Source: Closterium sp. Naga37s-1 (Eukaryota > Streptophyta > Zygnematophyceae > Desmidiales > Closteriaceae). Taken from it: a stretch of 64,000 nucleotides of DNA. The notes beneath the pieces are model-generated. The model worked only from the letters and a program-made list of their open reading frames with translations, did not search any database and was not told the origin of the DNA. Positions within the stretch are counted from its first letter, which is position 1. Every line of letters starts with the position of its first letter. The stretch is taken from NCBI GenBank assembly GCA_947471745.1, contig CANJKZ010000961.1:1-64000 (forward strand), written 5' to 3'. This document shows positions 43,144 through 53,626 of this stretch, piece by piece. The position numbers and the translations under genes were made by a program.

Positions 43144-44569
43144 AGCCTGGAAACGAATGCAGGTGAGGAAATATGGAGCCACGTGGACTCAAACGAGGCA
43201 AAGGCACTTCGCATCGTTTCCACAAGTGAGGGCAAGACGACGTGGAGCCACATTACCAGTATAGGACCCAATGAAGCAATGTAAGCCACCCCGATATGGC
43301 CACGTGGGAGGGTTAAATCACTAGGCTAATTGCAGGAATCAGTTATGATTGTGGTTGTAACATATTGGACTCCCAACACCAGAAAAATGAAGCATAATTT
43401 TGTTCATCTAGATATGATAACAATTCAGACTGTTCAATCGTGCAATGCATATATATATGTATATAATGTATATATATGTATTGCAGAAGCTGGGGTCAAG
43501 TCATTGTTGGTTTGTCCAGCACGACATAAAACCGCACGTGATCACAGATGAAGACAACGGACAATGACGTTCCGCATGACTTCAAGAACAGTTTTTCATC
43601 GTCGTTTTAATTTGGCATGTGTATATTCCAGAATGTCTCCTCCGAGTCGGTTCAGAATCAGCACACACGGAGTCGGTTCTGATGGGGGACACATTAGCTA
43701 ACTAAAACATAATAAAGTATTGTGTCAGTCACTGTCATCATCAGCGCGAGCGTTGTTTGGAGGTCATCGTGCGACCGGGAGGTGAGAATGAAGCAGAACC
43801 ACCACTTAAGTGAATGTTGTGTTTTCCACGCCTTTCGTCAGCACACGTCATTCGCTGGTTTCATTGAGCTGGCTGACTGCACATCTGCCCGTTGAATACA
43901 AATGATGGCTCTGTTCGCTAGCCCAACAGTACAGCATGGCTTGATCTGGTCAGTGCTGGACAGTTGCCATGCCAGCGTGTCCGTCCCCACACCTCTTCTT
44001 TCCCCAGGGTTGGGTTTCCTAGATTCTTCGCACAACAAAGCATCCAGCGGTGGGCGCGCACTCTGAACCAGCTCCAAGCAAGCCCCCTTGAATGCCCTGC
44101 AAGAGATTTTTTGGCGTGGGCGACGCCATACCTCAACGGGCAAATAGGGTGCGGGGGATCAGTCATCATGCTGCTGCCGCTATTCAATGCTTTTGTTCGA
44201 TCCACTTTTCGCGCTTCCACCGAGGATTGAGAACCCCACAACAACCCCATGACGCAAGCACGGCCATCCATCATCCCCATTTCTCCTCGAAATTTCCCAT
44301 TTCCCATTGCCATGCCACGCAAGCCCAACATGCCCCGTCGTGGTTCAGGTCTGGGCATCACATGGTGTTTCCATCCACCCAAAAGAACCAGTCGTTTTCC
44401 GTGAAATATATACACTCGCAAATGCTCCTACTGATGCAATTCTCAGTAGAGTGAACAATTTTATTGCTGACGACTGGGTGGGTTCGGTCAGCCTCCCCAA
44501 ACTGTGACAGACTGACTGCGGTTTCTCAGGGGGCTTCCAGACAGTTTCGCACACCAATCACCCACCGCG
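43144..44569. other. Intergenic sequence upstream of gene 1
   Basis: The first non-transposon DNA after the element cluster. It contains a short AT microsatellite (atatatatgtatataatg, about 43449-43480). Short frames on both strands near 43840-44420 show no domain. No RNA gene recognised. Confidence 0.5.
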
Positions 44570-45231
44570 TCATTTCCAAATCCCAATCGACTTTTCCCCC
44601 TCCCCCCACCCCATCCCCAAACCGAACCGAACGCACAACGCACCTCCTTCCCTAACCCATACCCCAAGCGGTGGCCACTGGCCCCCATTCTTCGTTCTCC
44701 GCTGCTGCAGCGCACACACCTCCCTCCCCTCCCCTCCCCCCCCTTTTTCACCCTCCCAGGCGTCGCCTCGCGCTGCTTCTGCGACCCTTCCCCCGCCTGC
44801 ACCTCTTTCCGCCCCCTTCTCCCCGCCTCCCCTTCTCCCCACCCCGCTCCCCCATTCCCCTTCCCGTCTGTACAGTATTTGACTTCCCCCGCTCCGCCTC
44901 CCAATCTCCCCCCCCCCTTCTCCCCGCCAATCACCTCTTTCTGCGCCCCACCAAACGTGCCCCATTCCCCTCAATCCTCTCCTGTTTCCAAGGCCTTCCG
45001 CCGCCTCCTCTCCGTCGCTCTCTCGTGCTGCGAGCGCAACTTGCATCCCCCACGGACTTGCCCTCACACACCTCGAGATTGGTTTCGTCATCTCTGTCGT
45101 GTCTCCGGTTGTGAAACTTGTTCAGTGGTTGGCTTTTCCACCATGAACGATTGGTCGTACACGTAGCCGTTATTTTGACTCCGAGAAAAAGGATCCGTAG
45201 AGTAGAAGCTCCCAGCCAGGATTTCGTTGCA
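44570..45231 (+). promoter_or_regulatory. Pyrimidine-rich 5' flank/leader of gene 1
   Basis: 660 bp dominated by C/T runs on the plus strand (ctccccccc, ccctccc). No clear TATA box in the last 300 bp. Such CT-rich stretches are common in plant promoters and 5' leaders, so the transcription start probably lies here, but I cannot place it. Confidence 0.35.
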
Positions 45232-48200
45232 ATGGCTTCTCGAGGAAGGTCCACGCCGTGTGGACGATCCATGGCGGGAATCCTGGATGTTCATGTTCAT
45301 TACGCGGCAGGGCTCCCGTCATTGTGTGACTATGGCGAGCAGGACGTTTACGTTCGTTTTTTATTCGGCGAGCTCGATCCCCTCTCGGGTGCCGTGTTAC
45401 AGGTACCCAACTCTATCCGTCGTCGACGACTTACCAACACTTCACTTTTCTCGTCTATTAGTAGGAGCGTGGCATCCGCTCAACAGTTAATCACTTCCCA
45501 ATAGAGTGCGACCGACTTGACTTCACCTTATTTTTCTGGAGCTTGCGTTTTCGCCCTTGCGGCTTAGAAAACTCGTCGTAAGGACTGTTGCTCGCATAGC
45601 GTCAATTTCTATATTGGGTTTCCCGAATCCTGCGTGCGTGAGCAGACCAGGACTGTTCGCAAGGGCGGTACGCGTCCCATATTCGACCAGTCGCTGCAAG
45701 TCGGAGTCCCATCGGGCGAGCAGGTTGGTGCTGCCTTGTTTTGTACTCTAGTTGTCCCTTGCAATCATCACGATAAGATGCAGCATAAACATATCGCGTC
45801 CAATATTCGACCAGTCGCTGCAAGTCGGGGTCCCGTCGGGCGAGCAGGTTCGTGCTGCGTTGTTTGGTACGCTAACATGGTTGTCCCTTGCAGTTATCGT
45901 CATCGCATGCAGCATCCACGAGTCTAAAATATTTCGACCAGTCGCGTCACTTCGGATTTCTTAAGCGCCCAGGGTCGCGTCGATTGTACCTATGTTGCGG
46001 AAGAAAATTACCGAGTTTGCCACCAGGAGCTACTCTGAGACGTCGTAAGACTCTTGAACTGTTCCTGTTGCCACCCTCCCGCGTGTACGTAAGAGAATAA
46101 GGGCACTAGCGACGCTTTCGGCACTCCATGCCGGTCGACTTTCTTCCGCGATACCCTGCCCGCGCACGTCCCGCGCTTCGCGTTCTCCGTCGTCGTTCCT
46201 CGCATTCGTCGTCGTTTCCCCCTCCCCCCACAAACCCCCCCCCCCCCTCTCCCCCTCCCCCTCCTCCGCTACGTCGCCGTTGCGGAAGTTGCGGAACTCC
46301 CACGTCGCGTCCGCGCGATGGGGTTTAGATACTCTTCGTAAACGTGGCTCTTCGTCGGTTAGTCAAGCCGTCTTTTCCCAACGCCCGGCCCTTTACCCTT
46401 TCAAGCAGTCCTTGTTCACCTCTCTCCACTTCCCCACCCAAATCTTCCCCGCTACTTCCTGTCGACGAACCGTGCGCAGCCTCTGCGCTGCGAATTTTTC
46501 ATGTGGCGGTCTCGCGGTCGTGGTCAGATGCCGACCCCGCTTTCCCCTCATCTCCTCTGTCCCCTCTCCCCCACTTCCCCCTCCCCCACCGTCCGCTTCT
46601 CCCCGCTTCCCCGTTTGTTCTGCCCCTCCCGCCGCCCCGTTCCCCCACTTCCGCCCTCCGCACAGCGTCTCCGCTGCGAGGTGTTCATGTCGCAGCCGCG
46701 CGGGCGCGACCAGCTGCTGGGCGCCGCGAACGTGTCGCTGGAGGAGATTATATCGCGTACGGCCAAGCTGTCCAAGAAACCCGCAGAGTTCAAGTGAGCT
46801 CCGCCCGCGCCCTTCATTCATTCAAGCAATCATTGGCGCATCTTGCGTCAGAACTCCGCGCATCCCCTCCCCGCTCGCACACCCCCACCCCAACCCCCCT
46901 CTCCCTCGCTCCGATTCTCAACCTCCATTCTCATGTCGCCTCGCCTCCCCTACCAATTCTTCTTTTGCGCTTCGCAGTCTCCCCTTTTTTTTCGTTCTTA
47001 CCGGTTCAAACCCGACTCTCCTCTCGTTCGTTCCCCGTGACGCTCATTTTCTCTCCCCTGTCCCCCCCCTTCCCTCAGACTGCTAAGCAGCAGCAGCGCG
47101 CCCGCGGGCGCTCTCGTTCTCACCCTCACCTACCACGGCCGCTCCGCCTCTTCCTCTCGCCCCGCCGCGCAGCCCTCCGCGCTATTCGGTGCGCAGTCCG
47201 CCGCGCAGTCGGACGGACAAGCCGGCGCGGCGGCAGCGGCAGCGGCGGCCGCTGGCGGAGCATTCACGCGGCTTGCGTTCCCGTCTTTTCCGCAAGACTC
47301 CGCCTCCGCCGCCGCCGCCGCGGTCGCGCTGCTCCCCGCAAAGAGAACGCCCCCCCCGCTCCCCGCCTCCTTCGCGATGACTGCGCCTCCTCCCCTCCCC
47401 GGATCCCTCCCCGCGTCTAGCGCCGTAGACGCGATAGCAGCCGCGCTGTTTCCGCGGGCGCACATTCAAGCACAGGCGCAGGCACAAGCGCAGGCGCAAG
47501 CGCAAATGCAGCCGCAGATGCTGACGTCACCCCAGCAGGCTTCGCCCAGGTTCCTCCCCGCCTCTTCTCCGTTTCCGCCTCCCCCTTCCCCGCCTGGCGC
47601 TATTGCGCAGGCGACAGGGGCTTCCGCGCCGTCCCCTTCGTTTTTTAATCCTTCCCCTTCGTTAGTATCACATCCCTCGCCCTCGTTAGTATCACGTCCT
47701 CCCGCCTCGTTAGTATCACATGCGCCTCCCTCGTTACTGTCACATCCTTCCGCCCCAGCGGCGCCGTTACTTTTCAACCACCTGGCCGCGTCCGCCGCTG
47801 CGCCGTCGTCGTCGCAGCGCTGGCGCGCAACGGAAGACGCGTCGCAGCTAGAATCGAGGCCACTAGTAACGGGGACGGAGGAGGAAAACCGCGCAGGCGG
47901 GGCGTTTACAGGCGCGAAAGGGGCGGGGGGAGGTGTGCTTCGCGGTATAACTTTCGCGGAGTTCAGTTTGGGGGGAGCGCGGATCGGCGGAGGGGAAGTA
48001 GGTGGCGTAGGAACAGGGGGGACGGGGGGGACGTCGGGGGTAGCGGGGGCGGCAGCGGAGCTGATGACGATGGCACAAAACGACAGCACGCACAGGTCGT
48101 ATCTGGCCAGACAGTTACTGGACTCGAGCGCTGCAATGCAGGGCGGCGCGAGTATGGGGCCGATAGATTTGGGTCCATCCAACGGTGGAGATGCAAGCAT

Positions 48201-51200
48201 GGGGGCGGTAGACCTGGGGGGCGCTAGTTTGGAGGCGGGGGGCACAGGATCCGCGGAAACTTTAGAGGCGGGACGAGCAGGCGGAGTTATGGGGGGATTG
48301 GGTGGGGGGAGGATGGGGGGAACGGGGAAGACATCCCCGCCCCCCTGCTTGGATCTCTCCGCGGGTTTGGGCAGAACAGGGGGACCGGAAGGGGGCATTG
48401 GGGGGAGAAGAAAGAGTTTGAGGCGGGAGCGGGAGTGGTGGAGTGAGGCGAAGGCGGAAGCGATGGAGGTGGAGGGGGGAAGTGAGTTGTGTGGGGTAAG
48501 GTCCGCTGTGGGGGGAATAGAGGTTGGATTGTCGACTGTGGCGACATCAGCAGCAGCATCATCAGAAGCAGTTGGTAACGAGAGCGCAGCAGCTCGTATC
48601 AAGAGTGCAGACGCAGCACAACCGAGAGCAGAATCAGGAGCAGACAGAAGCACAGAACCGACAGCAGACTTATTGAACAGTAACCATGCTCACAGCCAAA
48701 ACGAGCAGCAGCAACAAGCGGAGGAGGAGGAGGAGCCGCCGAGGCTGATGCAGCTGCTGCCGATGCAGTGGTGCTCGGAGGACAGAGAAAAGGACAGTTC
48801 CGTGCATGGTGAAAGCAGCGACAAGCCATCAGGGCCGTCGGATAGACCATCTGGTCTCACTCTTTCAGATAACACACTAGCGACCGTTGCAAGCCCGGAC
48901 CTATCCATTGGTAGGGCAACGCAGCTGAGCCTCGAACCTGCCGAGCCAAGCAGGCACGACTTGGCGTCAACTTTGACTCTAGGTTTGGAACCCGAGCCTG
49001 TTGGAGAGTCAGAAAGAGCGCCCGTCGCCTGCCACCCTGCGCCCTTTTCCATGGCCGCAGGCTCATCCTTTCAGCCGATTCAACAGGCACCTTTTCAGGT
49101 GCTTTTTCAGGTGCCATTTCAGGTGACACAACAACGTCCTGGTCAGGCGCTTCAACAGGCGCCCTTATCTATGGTCCCGGGCGCGGGCGTGGGCGCGGAT
49201 ACGTACGTGTATAGTAGTAATCCGGGCAGTTTAGGAGATCAACTGCATGCAGCCGTTGCAGCATCCGCTGCTGCTGCAGCCGCTAGTGCTGCTGCTGGTG
49301 CTGCTGGTGCTGGTGGTGCTAGTGCTGCTGGTGCTGGTGGTTCTCCTGCTGTTGGTGGTGGTGGTGGTGGTGCTACCACTGGCGCGTTTTTCTCTGCTTT
49401 CCCACCGCATCCGTCCTCTTCCATGCATCTACCCACGCAACCCGTGCCAACGCTACCCACAGCAGCTGGCTCTGCGGCATCCCTTTCATTCCAAGCAGCC
49501 CCTGTCTCTGCCTCTCCCCTTGCCCCTCTCTCTGCCCCTGTTCCCGTCGCTATCCCTGTCCCCATCTCTGCCCCTGCCCCTGTGTCTCTCGCCCCCCCTG
49601 CTTCTATCTCCTCCTCCTCTCGCCCAACCGCCTCTGCGTTCCGCCCCTATCCAGCCACCTTGCGCTCTGATACCAAATCGCCCCAGGCAGGTTCGGCCAC
49701 CGAGCCTAGCCTGCCCGGCGGGGACTCGTCCAGGCTCGGCGGGGACTCGTCCAGGCTCGGCACAGACTCGTCCAGGCTCGGCGCCGAGCCATGCCGACCG
49801 GCAAAGAAGCAGTGCTGTTCACCCGCCCGCCAAGTCTACCCCGTCTCCCCTCAGCAAGCATCCCCCTCACCTCAGGGCTACGCTTTGCCTCTTGACCATA
49901 CTATACCTCAGAATCCAAAACAGGGTGCTGCTGACAAGCCCGCTTCGTTGCTCCCGTCCCTCCCCTCCTTCTCCTGTCGCTCCCACAGTACTGCTGCCTG
50001 CCCTGCTGCTGCTGCAGCCAGGTCTCTGTTTGGAGCGTTGATGGGTTCCACTGGGTTTGGTACAGGCAGTGGTGTGAATGCCAGTGCCAGTGCCAGTGCC
50101 AGTGCCAGTGGCACTGGTAGTGGTGGTGACTCTGCGGCTGGATCGTCCTCAGCTGCTGCTACAGCTGCTGCCACAGCCGGTGCTGCAGCCAGTGCTACAG
50201 CTACAGCCGCTGCTACAGACGCTGCAGCTTCTACCGCTGCCGCTACAGCCCGTGCCTCAGCTTGCCCGGGTGCGCCCGCGTGGCTTGTAGCTCTGTCGTC
50301 CTCGCTTGGCATGGGCGGGTGCAAACAGCAGCAGCCGCAGCAGCAGGGGAAGCAGCAGCAGACGCAGCAGCAGGGAAAGCAGCAGCAGACGCAGCAGCAG
50401 GGAAAGCAGCAGTCACAGCAGCAGGGGAAACAGCAGCAGAAGCAGCAGCTAGCGAAGCAGGGGCAGAAAGCGCCGCTGCTGCAGCAGCTGCAGCAGGCAC
50501 AGCAGAAGCAGGGGAAGCAGCTTCACTCAGTTGCTACTGCTCCTCCCGATGCCGCCGCATGTGGATCAAGGATTCTCCGTCTGGCTGAGCTGCTGGGCGA
50601 AGTTGAGAGCCATCGCAAGGCCCAATCATCGTCCTCACCTTCTCCACCGCCAGCAACAGCCGCAGCAGCAGCAGCACCGGCGGGATCCCTGGCAGCAGGG
50701 TTAGCAGCTGCAGCGGCAGCAGCCACTGCTGCGGCTGCAGCCGCTACAGGAGCAGGGGCTGTAGCAGGGGTTGTAGCTGGGGCGAGAGGGACGTTAGGCA
50801 GCAGCAGAGGGGTTGACAAGGGGCGGAATTCTCACTCTCACAGCTCAACATCCCAGTCTCCAACGCCGGCCCCGGGCCTGATAGGTTTGGGCCAAACCGG
50901 CATCCGAACCTCCTCCAAGCCTTCCTCCCGTTTGATCCTGCCTTCCCCGTTTGCCACCGGTGATGCTGCTACCAGTGTCTCTGTTGGTGCAGCAATGGGT
51001 GGTGGTGGGGGTGGTGCTGGTGCTGGTGCTGGATTAGGGGCGGCTTTTGAGTCGATTCAAAAGTCACCTCGGGGCATCGGTGCTGGTTCAGGGGCGGGTG
51101 TAGGGGCGGAATTAGGCACGAGGAAGGGGAGTTTTCTACCCCACCTGATGCTGGCACTTGAGAATTCAAAGAAGGCGAAGCAAAGCGCAGGGGCAGGTGC

Positions 51201-53588
51201 GTTCAGCAGTGCTCTCAGCGCCTCTACAGCTAATGCCACAGCCGGTGCTACAGCCGGCGGTGCTACAGCTAATACCACAGCCTGTGCTACAGGTGGTGCG
51301 TCTAGTGCTGTCTGCGGTCCAAGGCAGACTGGCAGCAGTGGCACACCGGGTATGGTCGACATGCCAGCTATAGCTGGCCCCAATCCAGGGCTAGGCGCGG
51401 CCATTGCTGCTGCTGCCGCTGCAGCTGCTGCGGCTTCTTCTTCTGCTGCTGCTGCTGCTGGGTCTAGTGGGTTTACAGGGGGGTTTGGGAGGGGTAAGGG
51501 AGCTGGGGTCGCGTCTGGTGCGGGTGCCGAGGCAGGAACGGGAGTAGGAATGGGAACAGCAACGGGATCTGGAAAGGGAGCTGGAACGGGAGTAAAAAGT
51601 GTTAATGGGGGTGGAGCAGAGGTGGGTGCTGGGGAGAAAAGAAGAGGAGGTGAGGGAGGAGGAGCAGGAGGAGGAGGCGGGGCGGGAGGGCAGGGGCAGG
51701 CGTCGTGGCACAGGGAGGACCAGATCACTCCCACGTCCGTCCTTGATGTCGCGATGTCCGATGCTGACAGGTGAGATGCGGTGCTGACAGGTGAGATGCG
51801 GTGCTGACAGGTGAGATGCGGTGCTGACAGGTGAGATGCGGTGGTCATGGATGAGGAATTGAAACCGAAGGGTTAAGTACGACCCATCTCACCCTACTCC
51901 CTGTCTTTTGAACCCCTCTTTTCGTCAACCCCCCGCTCTGTTTATTAACCCTGTTTCCATCAACCTCCCTCTCTGCTTCTCATCGCCTTTCTCCGCCTCT
52001 CTTCCCTCGTTCCCCGCAGCGAGCATGCCACAGAGGACGTGCACATGGCTGAAGCTGCTTCCGCCCCACAACCACCGCCAACGGCAGCAACAGCAGCAGC
52101 ACCATCAGCAGCAGCAGCAGCATCGCATGCATCATTAGCAGCATCAGCAGCCCCCATGCCGCCCAGCCTCGCAGCTCTCTTTGCATCCCAGCCTGCAGGG
52201 GCTACTGCTGCTGCTGGAAAGATCCGTCCAAATTTAGCCACCCAGCAGCAGCAGCAGCAGGAGAGGGTGCAGGGGGAGAAAGGGGGCGGGCAGTTTTCGC
52301 CAGAGCCTCCCACCTGGCAGCGCAGCTTTGCTGCAGCTTTTGCAGCGGCCCATGTGACGCCCGCAGCCCATGTGACCTCCTCAGCTAGTGTTACACACTC
52401 AGCTCATCTTAGCGCCCCTGCTACCACCAGTGCCTCTGTTGCTGCTGGTTCCGCTGCTACGCCGCACCCTGTCCCTCTCATCCCTCCTCTCCCAACTTCC
52501 GCTCTCCCTATTCCTACTCCTTCTGCTCCTGTTTCCTCCAGCCCAGCTCCTTCCGCTCGTGCTTCTGCCCCTCCCCCTAATGCTTCTCCACCTCCTCCTC
52601 CGCCTTCTGCTCTCTCTTCTCCTACTGCCCCCAGCGCATTTGCCGCGTTACTGAGAGCCAGTGAGGCAGCTAATCCCTCCACACCTCTTCACCACCCCAA
52701 TCACAGCCTCAACACCTCTTCACCCCTTCACCAACACCACCAGCACCAGCACCAGCACCAGCAGCACTACCAACACAACCACCCGCATCCGCCTTTTCAT
52801 GCAGCAGCTGCACCAGCCACTGCAGCACCGGCCCCCCGATTGCCAACTCCCGTCATTACCAACCCTCCATCCCTCCCTCCCTGCCACCGCTCCTCTCCTC
52901 CCTCTCCCTCTCCCCCCTCTCCCTCTCCTCCCTGCCTTTCCTCTCCTCCCTCACCACCCTCTCTCCCCTCCTCCTCCCCTGCTTCCTCCTCCAACCCCTC
53001 CTCCTCCACCTGCCCTCTCACGGCCCTCCGAGCCTCTCTGCCGAACCTCCCGCTGCCAGGCCTACCGCTGCCGAGCCTGCTGTCGTGGCACCGCAAGGTG
53101 GAGGGGGAGGAGGCGGCGCTGCTGAGGGAGCAGGCTGCAGCCATCTGGCAGGTCTCTAAGGCGCTCATGGGGCAGGGGCAGCAGGGGCAGCAGTTGCAGT
53201 ACCAGCAGGGGCAGGGGCAGGGGCAGGGGCAGGGGCAGGGGCAGGGGCAGGGGGAGCAGGGGCAGCAGAGGCAGCAGGCGGAGCAAGGGGAGCAAGCAGC
53301 CGCGATCTGGCAGGTCTCTAAGGCGCTTAAGGGACAGCAGGGGCAGGGGCAGGGGCTGGGGCAGGGGCAGGGGGAATTGGCTTATTTCCCGAAGCCTATT
53401 GAGGAAGCAGAGCAGGAAAGTGCAGCAACAAGCGAGGCAGAAGCGGCAGGTGATAGAGCAGCACCAGCATTAGCAACAGCAGCATCAGCAGCAGCAGCAG
53501 CATCAGCAGCAGCAGGAGGAAAAGCAGGAAGCCCTGGGCTGGCGGGTATGCAGGCTTTGGCAACCCTAGCTGCTCTGCAGCAGCAACA

Positions 53589-53626
<38 letters not shown>

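Noticed and set aside
43440-43485. AT-rich atatatgtata run as a TATA element
   Set aside because: Too far (1.7 kb) from gene 1 and looks like a microsatellite.
47466-48653. 395-codon minus-strand frame opposite gene 1 exon 4
   Set aside because: Shadow of a GC-rich coding exon; the plus-strand frame has splice-site and C2-domain support, this one has none.
49247-50041. 264-codon plus-strand frame in a second phase of exon 4
   Set aside because: Leu/Pro-rich alternative reading of Ala/Ser repeats; no start context or domain.
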